A DNA stretch of 58,303 nt from an uncultured Rhodobacterales bacterium (GTDB taxonomy: Bacteria; Pseudomonadota; Alphaproteobacteria; Rhodobacterales; Rhodobacteraceae). Under the pieces are notes generated by a model. That model worked only from the letters and a program-made list of their open reading frames with translations, was not told the DNA's origin and made no database searches. Positions 36,819 to 45,522 of the stretch are shown piece after piece. The stretch lies in contig CAIQOV010000055.1 in assembly GCA_903873585.1 (NCBI GenBank), positions 1 through 58,303 of the forward strand, read 5' to 3'. Position numbers and translations under genes: made by a program. Each line of letters opens with the position of its first letter. Position 1 is the first letter of the stretch.

Positions 36819-37323
36819 CTGATATCAATCTTAGGGGGTAAGGGCAGGCTATACCCCAGACGCAAAGCAATTCAACCTTTACCGATCATTTTATAACCGA
36901 CATTTGCGACGTGCTGCGGATCGTTTCAAGGCGTGGATTGCGGATGCACTCGGCGGAATCGACCCTTCTTGGCAAAAACCCCAACGTTTTTTACTGGCAA
37001 AGGGGGGAAAGCGCCGCGCTATGGGCGGCGACCACGGGAAAGCACGAGTGTAGCCCTTCGTCCAGCGCAGACCCCACAAGATACGGCAAAGCGGGCCTTG
37101 GCTTTCACCACCGCCGCAGTGTGGAATTTGACTTCTAAGCAACCCAAGCGGCAAAGATGCCAACGCCTTGGCCATCGCCAATCGCCGATCCTGCCAAAGG
37201 ATCGGTGCTTGGCGATGACAGTCGCTTGTGGCATGTCTTGCACAGGGCCGCGACCTGCGTCGCTTCCTTCTTGCATTTGATCTGGGCCCATTCAAAGAAT
37301 GCGCCACCAACCGGAGTGTTCTT
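36819..37323. other. Gene-free region between tetR and the isomerase gene
   Basis: About 500 bp. The first 75 bases should carry the tetR promoter. From about 36895 to 37140 several frames are open on both strands (up to 156 codons on the minus strand), but none shows a domain, codon bias or ribosome site that I trust. GATCC-TGCCAAA-GGATC near 37190 is a small hairpin. The region reads like a decayed insertion or non-coding repeat. Confidence 0.4.
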
Positions 37324-38289
37324 TTGACCCGCACAGATGCCGCGCAACTGATTGATCGCATTGGCGAAGTGCGCCTTTTCGCCCACGCCTATTCGTGGCA
37401 CCTGAATTTTCGGTTTGGCGATGCCACGCCCGCTGATTTCCTGCGATTTGCCGATTTTCATCAGATGGCAGGCGTCAAGATTCATGTCGAAGACGGCGAA
37501 GAGCGGTCGTTGCTGCACGCGCCACAAAGCCGCGCTGCCTTTGGCTTGCTGGCAGACGTTCTTGATCTTGACGTGCATATCGAGACATCGGCCACCGACG
37601 AAGCCACGTTGCGCGCGGCTATACAGGTCGCGCATGATACCGGTGCCACCTCGGTGCGCTGCTATCCGCGCTATGCGGGGCCTGTGTCGCAGATCATTGC
37701 GCAGACGATTCATGATCTGCGCTTGCTGCCCCAGCTTGATCCCGATGGGCGGTTGGATTTTCTGTTAGAGCAACACGAAGATCTAAAGTCGGATGAACTG
37801 GTGCAAATCGTGCAGGCCGTGCAGAACCCCCGCCTGACATTGCTGTTCGATTTTGCCAATATGATCAACGCCTTCGAGACGCCAGAAGCGGCCTTGGCCA
37901 AAATGGCGCCCTATGTGACCGATGTTCACATCAAAGATGCCAAGATCGTGCCGGATCGCGGCGGTTTTGCCCATATGGCCTGCCGTTCGGGTGAAGGTGA
38001 TATTGATTTCAAGGGCCTTTTGACCACGCTTTTGCTGCTTGGCGATGAACCCCAAGTGCGCGCTTTCGGCTGCGAGGAAGAAAACGAGATGTTTGCGCCT
38101 GCTTACCGCTTTCCCACCGATCCCGCCGACCCGATCATTCCGATGCGCGACGCTTCAACTACTCCACTCACCGCTGGTGAAGATCTACCCGCCCGACTTG
38201 ACCGCGAAAAGGCTGAAGCTGCAGCCCAGATCGCCTATATTCGCGCAATCCTTTCTGACATCAGCACCCAAGCGTTTGAGGCTCTTTGA
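37324..38289 (+). CDS. Sugar phosphate isomerase/epimerase-like TIM-barrel protein
   Basis: A 321-residue protein of the AP-endonuclease-2-type TIM-barrel family. Visible barrel segments include VRLFAHAYSWHLNFRFGD, MAGVKIHVEDGEER, LDVHIETSA, LLPQLDPDGRLDFLLEQHED (metal-ligand Glu), TLLFDFANMI and VTDVHIKDAKIV (His, Asp). These are the metal ligands of xylose-isomerase-like enzymes. I chose the TTG at 37324 because GGAG precedes it by seven bases; an ATG 32 codons upstream is open but shows no family resemblance. The stop overlaps the next ATG (ATGA), coupling it to the ureohydrolase. The substrate is unknown. Confidence 0.72.
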   Translation: MTRTDAAQLIDRIGEVRLFAHAYSWHLNFRFGDATPADFLRFADFHQMAGVKIHVEDGEERSLLHAPQSRAAFGLLADVLDLDVHIETSATDEATLRAAIQVAHDTGATSVRCYPRYAGPVSQIIAQTIHDLRLLPQLDPDGRLDFLLEQHEDLKSDELVQIVQAVQNPRLTLLFDFANMINAFETPEAALAKMAPYVTDVHIKDAKIVPDRGGFAHMACRSGEGDIDFKGLLTTLLLLGDEPQVRAFGCEEENEMFAPAYRFPTDPADPIIPMRDASTTPLTAGEDLPARLDREKAEAAAQIAYIRAILSDISTQAFEAL

Positions 38290-39218
38290 TGACATATTGG
38301 CCCGCCTCTTCTTCAACCACGCCGCGCTATGCTGGCCCTGTCAGCTTCTTTCGCCTGCCCACGCTGTCAAATCCGGCGGATGCAGATATTGCGCTGATCG
38401 GTCTGCCCTATGACGGCGGAACGACGAACCGATCCGGCACCCGCCACGGCCCGCGCGAGATGCGCGCGATGAGCATGTTCATCCGCCCGTTTCATCACGT
38501 CACCAAAACCTCGCCCTACACGACGCATCGGGTTGCCGATTTCGGCGACTGCCCGATGAACCCGATCGACATCAGCGAAAGCCTGTCGATGATCACGGGG
38601 TTTTATGAAACCTTCCGCTCTGCCGGGACAAAACCGCTGACAGCGGGTGGCGATCATCTGATCACGCTGCCGATCCTGCGCGCCTTGGCCAAGGATGGGC
38701 CGGTTGGGTTGATTCAGTTTGATGCGCATTCAGACACCAACGATTCCTACTTTGGCGGTCACAAATACACCCACGGCACCCATGTGCGGCGCGCAATTGA
38801 AGAAGGCTTGGTCGATCCGCACCGCTGCGTGCAAATCGGCATTCGGGGCACCCGTTACGCCCCTGATGGCAATGATTTTGCCGAAAACGCCGGTGTGACG
38901 ACTTTGTATATCGAGGACGTCTATCGTCTGGGCATCGCAGGCGTGATTGCAAAGGCGCGTGACATCGTTGGCGACCAACCAACCTATCTGACCTTCGATA
39001 TCGACGGCATTGATCCAGCCTATACTCCCGGAACCGGCACACCCGAAGCGGGCGGCTACACCGTGTTTGAGGCGCAGCAGATGGTGCGCGGCTTGAAGGG
39101 GCTGAACCTGATCGGCGCGGATGTTGTGGAAGTGTCGCCTCCGTTCGATCCAAGCGGCAACACGGCTTTGGTCGCGGCCACCATGATGTTCGAAATTCTT
39201 TGCAATCTGGCGACTTGA
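38289..39218 (+). CDS. Agmatinase-family ureohydrolase
   Basis: A 309-residue manganese enzyme of the arginase/agmatinase fold. Metal ligands are seen in TAGGDHLITLP near residue 118, QFDAHSDTND near 140 and TFDIDGIDPAYTPGTGTPEA near 236. The family hydrolyses agmatine, guanidinobutyrate, guanidinopropionate or arginine to urea plus an amine; the exact substrate cannot be fixed. It is translationally coupled to the TIM-barrel gene, which is unusual for polyamine synthesis and suggests catabolism of a guanidino compound. Confidence 0.85.
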   Translation: MTYWPASSSTTPRYAGPVSFFRLPTLSNPADADIALIGLPYDGGTTNRSGTRHGPREMRAMSMFIRPFHHVTKTSPYTTHRVADFGDCPMNPIDISESLSMITGFYETFRSAGTKPLTAGGDHLITLPILRALAKDGPVGLIQFDAHSDTNDSYFGGHKYTHGTHVRRAIEEGLVDPHRCVQIGIRGTRYAPDGNDFAENAGVTTLYIEDVYRLGIAGVIAKARDIVGDQPTYLTFDIDGIDPAYTPGTGTPEAGGYTVFEAQQMVRGLKGLNLIGADVVEVSPPFDPSGNTALVAATMMFEILCNLAT

Positions 39219-39455
39219 CGGGTGTACACCGTCACGTCTTTTACGTCTGGCAAGGTTTGACGGCTTGGCCTGCAAGCCACCACCCAACCTATGCGTCCTT
39301 GCGGTAAATCTTGCGGCTGACTTGCCCGATTGATTAAGATTTATCGGTTAGATACGAAAAGGCAGCGCAAGCGCGGTTATCTTGGGATCTATCCCCTTTC
39401 TCATAGCGCAAAGACCCTGTAAGCAAGCCAATCTTTGCAGATTTGGGACAAAAAC

Positions 39456-40001
39456 ATGGCGCAAAATGCCACCATTTACAAAGTCGAGCTTTCTGTCAGC
39501 GACATGGACCGAAACTATTATGAAACCCACAAGCTGACCGTTGCCAAGCATCCGTCAGAAACAGATGAACGCATGATGGTGCGCCTTCTTGCCTTTGCGC
39601 TGAATGCGCATGAAAGCTTGGAAATGACCAAGGGCCTTTCCACCGATGACGAGCCCGACATTTGGCAAAAAAGCCTGAGCGGCGAGTTGGATGTTTGGGT
39701 GGCCCTTGGATTGCCAAGCGAAAAGGTTATGCGCCAATCCTGTGGCAAAGCCCGCAAAGTGGTGGTCTATCCCTATGGTGGCAAACCGGCCGAGATTTGG
39801 TGGGACAAGATCAAAAACAGCGTGGCGCGTTTTGAAAATCTGCAAGTGGTGAATTTGTCCGAAACCGACACCGCAGCGCTGGCAAAACTGGCAAGCCGCG
39901 CGATGAAGTTGCAGGTCAATATTCAAGAAGGCGACGTCATGGTCAGCCTTGGCGAAACCATCGTTTACGTCACGCCGATGACATGGAAGGCTGCGGCGTA
40001 A
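39456..40001 (+). CDS. yaeQ: YaeQ family protein
   Basis: A 181-residue protein matching the YaeQ family: starts MAQNATIYKVELSVSDMDRN then YYETHKLTVAKHPSETDERMM, continues with LSGELDVWVALGLPS and the strand AEIWWDKIKNSVARFENLQV, and ends GETIVYVTPMTWK. YaeQ has a nuclease-like (PD-(D/E)XK-type) fold; its role is unclear. The ATG at 39456 was preferred over one seven codons upstream because the family begins there. It is a single gene; a small GC hairpin (GGGCGC/GCGCCC) follows the stop near 40014-40029. Confidence 0.87.
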   Translation: MAQNATIYKVELSVSDMDRNYYETHKLTVAKHPSETDERMMVRLLAFALNAHESLEMTKGLSTDDEPDIWQKSLSGELDVWVALGLPSEKVMRQSCGKARKVVVYPYGGKPAEIWWDKIKNSVARFENLQVVNLSETDTAALAKLASRAMKLQVNIQEGDVMVSLGETIVYVTPMTWKAAA

Positions 40002-40031
40002 CACGCTTGAGGCGGGCGCAAAGCCGCGCCC

Positions 40032-41333
40032 CTAAGCCACGACCAATGCGGCGCGCTGCAAGACAACCGCAAAGAACCCGTCGGTTTCATGGCGCGCGGG
40101 GGTGAGGGCAAGGTGGTCGCCCTTGGGTTCAATCGGCAGGTGCAAAGCCGCTTCGCGCAACGGCACGCTGTGAAAACTTGGATGCGCGGCCAGAAAAGCC
40201 GCCACCTGCTCTTCATTCTCTTCGCAAAGGACCGAGCAGGTTGCATAAACCAGCCGCCCGCCAGGCTTTACAAGGCGCGCCGCACTCGCAAGAATACGCG
40301 CCTGCAAAGCCACTAGGGCGGGCAGGCCCAATTCGGGCGCACGCCAGCGCGCATCGGGATTGCGCCGCCAAGTGCCGGTGCCGCTGCACGGCGCATCCAC
40401 CAGAACGCGGTCAAAACCACCCTTGTGGCGCTTGACCCACTGGTCGGTTTCGCTGGAAAGCACCCGCGTTTCCACATTGTGCAACCCCGCGCGGCGCACC
40501 CGTTCGGCACAGCGCTTCAGGCGGGCTTGGTTGATATCGCAGGCGATGACATGGCCCTTGTTCTGCATCTGGGCGGCGATGGCCAAGGTTTTGCCACCCG
40601 CCCCGGCGCAGAAATCGACAACCCGATCGCCGGGCTTGGTATCCAGCAAATGGGCGACAAGTTGCGAACCTTCGTCCTGAATCTCGATCTCGCCGGTTTT
40701 CAGCCCCGCCAACCGTACCAGCGAAAGGCGTTCGCGCAGGCGGATGCCATGTGGCGCAAGCTTGGTTGCCTCGGCGCGCAAACCCATCGCTTTCAAACCG
40801 CGCAGCACGCTGTCGCGCGTTGATTTGACCGGATTAACGCGCAGGTCAAGCGGCGGCGGCACCAAAGTCGCCGCCATCTCGACGCCAAAATCAGGCCCAA
40901 AACGCCGCTGCAAGGGGGCAACTGCCCACGGCGGACATTCAAGGCGCACCTCTTCGGGCATATCGGCATGGGTCAGCGTGCCACCGCGCAATTCGACAAG
41001 CAGCGCATATTCGGGGCCCGTGATCGCCGCTGGCGCGCGTTTTGCCCCGTCAAACAGGCGCTTGATCTGGTCAGGGGTCTTGCCTTGCCCAAGCGCCAGC
41101 CACGCCAGAAGGCGGTTGCGCGGGGTATCGGTCTTTCCAAGCCGCGCCAGCCACCACCCAAGCCGCGCGCGATGGCGCAGCAAGGTATACAGCAGGTCTA
41201 AGATCGCCCCTCGGTCGCTGTCGGAAAAATGCCGACGGGCGCGAAACCAGCCAGACGTGACCGCATCCGCCGGACGCGGATCGCTTTCGGCGGCACACAA
41301 AAGATCAAGGGCGGCTTGAAGATTAGGGATCAC
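40032..41333 (-). CDS. RsmB-like rRNA cytosine-C5 methyltransferase
   Basis: A protein of about 433 residues that methylates cytosine in rRNA using SAM. The N-terminal part is a NusB-like helical domain; the methyltransferase domain has the SAM motif FCAGAGGKTLAIAA, VDAPCSGTGTWRRNPDARW with one conserved Cys, and LVYATCSVLCEENE with the catalytic Cys. The start is uncertain: GTG at 41333 gives VIPNLQAALDLL, as in relatives, but without a clear ribosome site; the frame is open 45 codons further. It stands alone on the minus strand. Confidence 0.85.
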   Translation of the reverse strand: MIPNLQAALDLLCAAESDPRPADAVTSGWFRARRHFSDSDRGAILDLLYTLLRHRARLGWWLARLGKTDTPRNRLLAWLALGQGKTPDQIKRLFDGAKRAPAAITGPEYALLVELRGGTLTHADMPEEVRLECPPWAVAPLQRRFGPDFGVEMAATLVPPPLDLRVNPVKSTRDSVLRGLKAMGLRAEATKLAPHGIRLRERLSLVRLAGLKTGEIEIQDEGSQLVAHLLDTKPGDRVVDFCAGAGGKTLAIAAQMQNKGHVIACDINQARLKRCAERVRRAGLHNVETRVLSSETDQWVKRHKGGFDRVLVDAPCSGTGTWRRNPDARWRAPELGLPALVALQARILASAARLVKPGGRLVYATCSVLCEENEEQVAAFLAAHPSFHSVPLREAALHLPIEPKGDHLALTPARHETDGFFAVVLQRAALVVA

Positions 41334-41600
41334 GATCAGACAGTCAGGTTGAAGCAATATACAGCGCAGCGACAGGGGCCATTGGGCGCACCCATAGGCC
41401 CGCCAACAGCAGCCTTGCGCCACTGGTGGGGTGTTTATCGGCAACGCTTGGGTCTTGCAAACCGGCATTCATGACATTCGCGGCAAATCTTAAGCCGTGA
41501 CGCAAATGCCCACAGCAACCAGCCGAACCCTTCGTTCTTGCGATAACAAGGGGCGCCCCTTAGATAACGGGATGTCCAAAACCAAGGATTTTTCCCGCCC

Positions 41601-41981
41601 ATGCCCCAGTCGCATCTCACGATTCTTAATCGCTACAGCTTAAAGGGAACGTCTGCACAGTTTCGCGCTGCGATTGCAGTTCTGGCCGACCGCGTTCGGG
41701 CAGAGGGGCATCGCGGTATTCTATCCTACCAATTCTACGTGAACAGCGACGAACTATCTGCCCGCGCCGTGATCGACTATGAAAATGCGCAGGCTTGGAT
41801 CGGTCATCATGACAGTGCGATGGCTTGGCCAGAAATGCGTGGCCTTCATGCTGTGGCAGCGCTGGTTGAGGTGACTTTTCTGGGGCAAATGACGCCTGAC
41901 ATTCAACACTGGATCGACCGCTCGACCCTGACCGCAAGGCTGAACATCGGGAATGAATTTGCGGCCGGTTTCCGGCGGTAG
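41601..41981 (+). CDS. Small protein with antibiotic-monooxygenase-like fold
   Basis: A 126-residue soluble protein. The first 90 residues (LTILNRYSLK, then RVRAEGHRGILSYQFYVN, ARAVIDYENAQAWIGHHDS, VAALVEVTFLG) resemble the dimeric alpha-beta barrel of the ABM superfamily by pattern, where the function ranges from quinol oxidation to haem degradation. No specific function can be assigned. The gene is preceded by 267 bp without other features and followed by an SRPBCC gene on the same strand. Confidence 0.65.
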   Translation: MPQSHLTILNRYSLKGTSAQFRAAIAVLADRVRAEGHRGILSYQFYVNSDELSARAVIDYENAQAWIGHHDSAMAWPEMRGLHAVAALVEVTFLGQMTPDIQHWIDRSTLTARLNIGNEFAAGFRR

Positions 41982-42100
41982 GTTGGTTGAACTTTCCGTC
42001 ACCTCGCAACGGGGTCGCTCAAACCGCCCTCCCCCGCCGCCTGAAATGTTGTTCTGGCCTGAGCTTGGGGTTATAGACAGCGCTTAAAAGGAGTTGTCAG

Positions 42101-42508
42101 ATGAAAATCACCGTCGAAAGCGTTGTCCACGCCCCCCTCGCCAAGGTTTGGAAAGCGTATACAACGCCCGAAGACATCATCCATTGGAACGCCGCATCCG
42201 ATGATTGGCACACAACCAAAGCCACGGTCGATTTGCGCGCAGGCGGTGAATTCTCATCGCGGATGGAAGCCAAAGATGGCAGCTTCGGCTTTGATTTTGC
42301 CGGTGTTTACACCAAAATCATTCCGCAAGCTTTGATTGAATACGCGTTTGGCGACCGCACCTGCACCGTCGAATTCATGTCTGTGTCAAATGCCGTGACA
42401 GTGCGCGTCACCTTTGACCCAGAGACGCAACACCCTGTCGAACGTCAGCGTGAGGGATGGCTGGCTATCTTGACCAACTTCGCAAAATACGTCGAAAATT
42501 TGCGCTAA
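42101..42508 (+). CDS. SRPBCC (AHSA1-like) family protein
   Basis: A 135-residue START/Bet-v-1-like protein: begins MKITVESVVHAPLAKVWKAY, then TPEDIIHWNAASDDWHTT, a GGEFSSRMEAKDGSFGFDF strand pair, and ends REGWLAILTNFAKYVENL, the long C-terminal helix of the fold. This group is usually annotated as an activator of Hsp90 ATPase homologue, but most bacterial members are of unknown function. AAGGAG lies seven bases before the ATG. Confidence 0.85.
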   Translation: MKITVESVVHAPLAKVWKAYTTPEDIIHWNAASDDWHTTKATVDLRAGGEFSSRMEAKDGSFGFDFAGVYTKIIPQALIEYAFGDRTCTVEFMSVSNAVTVRVTFDPETQHPVERQREGWLAILTNFAKYVENLR

Positions 42509-42562
42509 GGTTGGTTAAAGCTGAAGTCATTTGCGTGGCGATGGTCCCTGAATAGGGTCGTG

Positions 42563-42920
42563 TCAGCCGCAGATTGACCCAACAGCCATCTGCGATGCAG
42601 GCGCGGGGTGAAGCGCCACCTTTTGCGCAAAAAGGCGCATCGACCTTGGCTCTTGCGCCAAAGTGGGCAAACGCTGCAGGCCCAGCGCACCCACCAGTTC
42701 GCCCATGATCGGCTGCATCTGCGGCCGGAACCAAGAAGGGCCAAGGTCAAAACCGTCTTCGGCCAGCGCGCCCTTTGCATCGACCGTCAGGATACGCCCA
42801 CCCGCGCGGTCACGCGCTTCAAACAGGTGAAAATCCACGCCAGCGTTGTGCAACAGGCGGGCTGCGTTCAAACCGGCAAGACCTGCCCCGATGATGGCAA
42901 AGGTGGTGTCGGTAAAGTCT
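42563..42920 (-). pseudogene. FAD-dependent amine oxidase, N-terminal fragment
   Basis: Read on the minus strand the segment encodes FAIIGAGLAGLNAARLLHNA, VDFHLFEARDRAGGRI and DGFDLGPSWFRP, which is the FAD-binding start of flavin amine oxidases, including the GRI motif. It then ends after about 120 residues, while full proteins have 400 or more. Upstream, the matching N-terminal peptide appears to continue in another frame (VFRVLRDDILTRQITTGLLQ around 43000), so a frameshift is also likely. This is a decayed remnant. Confidence 0.75.
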
Positions 42921-43083
42921 TGGCCCCTTTGTGTAAGGCGGCATCTGTTGGCTTTGGCTGTCTTGCAAGGCTGACAGCTTGAAGCAGACCGGTTGTGATC
43001 TGTCGCGTCAAAATGTCATCCCGCAAAACCCTGAAAACCCGCGCCTGCGGCCTTGTGGTCGGGCGCGTTGTGCCCAAAGTTTG

Positions 43084-44070
43084 TCAGCGTTCGCTTGGAT
43101 AGATCAAGCCGATCTGGCGGCGCACTTCATCAAGGGTTGCCATAATCGCAACCGTTTGTGACGGCGGCAGTATGTCGCCTGCCGTCAGGCCGTTTGCGAT
43201 AAGGCGCTCGGCCTCGATCGCTTGAAACTGCATCCCACGCCCCTGAACAGCGTGGTCAAAGGTTTCAATCACGGTGTTGTCGTTGTCATAGACGCGAAAG
43301 CTGGTTGGGGCGTACCACACACGGTCAATCTCTATCCGGCCCTTGGTGCCGACAACGACAGCACGGTTTGGCCCCGCGCTGTCGCTAGACGACAGCGTGG
43401 TGGCAATCGCGCCGCTAGCGTAGTGAAAGATCGTCGCCACTTGGGCATCTGCGCCGGTTTGGCGAAAGGTGGCGACGGCTTGGATGGACTGTGGCTTGCC
43501 CAAAATGTCCCATGTGAACGAAATCGGGTAGATGCCAAGATCTAGCAAGGCACCACCCCCCAATTCCAACGCATTCAGCCGATGTTTGGGGTCATCGGGC
43601 AGTTTTTGGCGATGATCGGCAGAGATAGAGCGCACGTCACCAATGGTGCCCGCGTCAATAATCGCATGAATACGGCGCATGTGGGGTAAAAAGCGGGTCC
43701 ACATCGCTTCCAATGCGACAAGACCCTTGGCTTGGGCAAGGTGAACGATCTGGGCCGCTTCGGCGGCGTTAAGGGTGAAGGCTTTTTCCACCAGAATATG
43801 CTTGCCAGCGTTCAGCGCCAACTTGGCTGCGTCAACATGTTGGGGATGCGGGGTGGCGATGTAGATGATGTCAACATGCGGGTCAGCCACCAGTGCGGCG
43901 TAGCTGCCATGTGCGGTGGCGATGCCGTGTGTCTGGGCAAAACGGTCGGCACTTGTCTGGCTGCGCGAGCCGACTGCGACCACCTCATGCCCGCTCAACA
44001 GCAGGTCCTTGACGAACAGATCAGCGATCCAGCCGGTTGCAAGGATGCCCCAGCGAATTTTCTGTGCCAT
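43084..44070 (-). CDS. Gfo/Idh/MocA family oxidoreductase
   Basis: A 328-residue NAD(P)-dependent dehydrogenase: IRWGILATGWIADLFVKDLL at the N terminus, IYIATPHPQHVDAAKLALNA then GKHILVEKAFTLNA, where VEK carries the catalytic lysine, and the C-terminal sheet domain with GGGALLDLGIYPISF. Members act on sugars, inositols or dihydrodiols. It follows the TolB-like gene by 77 bp on the same strand, so the two may be cotranscribed in carbohydrate metabolism; the substrate is unknown. Confidence 0.88.
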   Translation of the reverse strand: MAQKIRWGILATGWIADLFVKDLLLSGHEVVAVGSRSQTSADRFAQTHGIATAHGSYAALVADPHVDIIYIATPHPQHVDAAKLALNAGKHILVEKAFTLNAAEAAQIVHLAQAKGLVALEAMWTRFLPHMRRIHAIIDAGTIGDVRSISADHRQKLPDDPKHRLNALELGGGALLDLGIYPISFTWDILGKPQSIQAVATFRQTGADAQVATIFHYASGAIATTLSSSDSAGPNRAVVVGTKGRIEIDRVWYAPTSFRVYDNDNTVIETFDHAVQGRGMQFQAIEAERLIANGLTAGDILPPSQTVAIMATLDEVRRQIGLIYPSER

Positions 44071-44147
44071 CTGACTTGTCCTTACATCGTCTTGCCCGAC
44101 AGCGGGCGTTTTATATCACTGAATTCGATTGGATGTTTGGGGCAAGC

Positions 44148-44966
44148 TTACCCCAGCGGATAGGTGACATAGGCAAACTGGCGGCTGTCGGGCGACCAAC
44201 TGTTCACGTTGATCGTGCCCTGCCCGCCAAACAGATGCGCAACACAGGTGGCCCCCGCCCAATCACCGCCCCGCACCAGTTTCAGGTCAACCCAAAGATC
44301 CGCCGGATGACCCTGCGTGCCGGGCGGATAGGCTAGATGCACAGCAAGCTGGCCGTCGGGGGATATGTGGGGGAACCAGTCTACGGTCGGTTCATCGGTT
44401 AAGCGGGTCATTTCAGACCCATCGGGGCGCATGCGCGCAATCTGGGCATGGCCGCAAAACGCTTCGGTGTTGAAATACAGCCAGTGCCCATCGGGGCTGT
44501 ATTCCGGCCCATCGGACAATGCGCCGCCAGAGGTGATCTGCGCAAACCCGTGTCCGTCAGCACCGATGGTGCAAATCTCGGCCGTTATAAAGCGAAAACT
44601 GGTCGCGGTGATCTCGGCCTGCACACCGACAAAGGCCAACTGCTGCCCGTCTGGCGAAACGCCGTGCAGAAAGTGCAACATTCCGGCAGGCCCCTCTTTG
44701 CCCGAAATCTGAACAGCGTCCCCGCCTGCCAAAGGGGCCTTGTAAAGCTGCCAGTCATCATAGGACGACACAAAGATATGGGCCCCGTCGGGATCAAGCA
44801 CATGGTCATTGTTCAGGGGCGGCACACCGTTGATCACAATCGGATGCAAGTGCGCCGCCCCCAGCGCAAGACGCCAAAGCGTGCCGTTGCCGTTCAAGAT
44901 CAGCGCATCGCCCTGAAGCGCCCAATTGGGGGCTTCTAGCAACAGATCAGAGGTTTCAAAAATCAT
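44148..44966 (-). CDS. TolB-like beta-propeller protein
   Basis: A 272-residue protein built from repeated PD40-type blades: LDPDGAHIFVSSYDDWQLYK, GVSPDGQQLAFVGVQAEI, YSPDGHWLYFNTEAFCGHAQ, ISPDGQLAVHLAYPPG, WSPDSRQFAYVTYPLG. There is no signal peptide, so unlike TolB it is cytoplasmic. Such proteins are often annotated as TolB-like or as oligogalacturonate-lyase relatives, but the catalytic residues of the latter are not evident. It lies upstream of, and probably in one operon with, the Gfo/Idh/MocA gene. Confidence 0.8.
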   Translation of the reverse strand: MIFETSDLLLEAPNWALQGDALILNGNGTLWRLALGAAHLHPIVINGVPPLNNDHVLDPDGAHIFVSSYDDWQLYKAPLAGGDAVQISGKEGPAGMLHFLHGVSPDGQQLAFVGVQAEITATSFRFITAEICTIGADGHGFAQITSGGALSDGPEYSPDGHWLYFNTEAFCGHAQIARMRPDGSEMTRLTDEPTVDWFPHISPDGQLAVHLAYPPGTQGHPADLWVDLKLVRGGDWAGATCVAHLFGGQGTINVNSWSPDSRQFAYVTYPLG

Positions 44967-45201
44967 CCGGTTCTCGCCGCGCTCTACGTCATGAAGCCAG
45001 ACTTGGCAGCGTTATTTTTCGCCAATGTGCGCGGTGGGACTTTCATCGCAATCTGTTTCCTTGGATCTTGCTCAGACATAAACCAAAGGCTGCATCCCGC
45101 GAACTGTCAAGCCATCGGCGTGCAGCGATTGCTGGCCACACTGGCACGCAAGACCTGCGGCCATCCTAGCCCTTGGCCGCGGGTGTGCTTGGTTGAGCAG
45201 C

Positions 45202-45522
45202 CTAACAGATGTCTTGCGAAACCCGCCCCGTTTGGCCACGCGGTTCTTGTGCCCAAGGCCGGTTTGATGCGGCAAGCGAGGGAAAGATCATGGCAAGCGC
45301 TGCTTCCAACATCGCCAAGGTTGGTTCTTGGGCGCAAGCGATGGGCGTGACAGTACAGCCGGTGTCGCGCAAAGCATCAACAAGCCAAGCGGCGCGCATT
45401 GGGGTTGCGCCGTGCACCACAACGCCCTGATCGCCAAAAGCGCGGATCAAGGCCACGGCCTTGGCGGCCTCACCACGCCCAAACAGAATGCGCGGCGGGA
45501 CTTGCAAAGCGAAAGGGGTCAT
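45202..45522 (-). pseudogene. Truncated iron-containing alcohol dehydrogenase
   Basis: The reading frame starts ATG 45522, overlapping the glpK stop by four bases, and reads [40 protein letters not shown] and TLAMLEAALA. This is the N-terminal nucleotide-binding part of Fe-ADH family enzymes, which need about 380 residues. After about residue 75 the sequence turns into unrelated residues (MIFPSLAASNRPWAQEPRG) and stops at residue 106. The 235 bp after it, to the next gene at 44966, show no remaining part of the enzyme. The break looks like a deletion. Overlap with glpK suggests the intact gene was part of the glycerol operon. Confidence 0.8.

Noticed and set aside
36891-37361. 156-codon minus-strand frame between tetR and the isomerase gene.
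   Set aside because: Several frames are open on both strands here and none shows domain, codon bias or ribosome site; it also runs into the isomerase gene.
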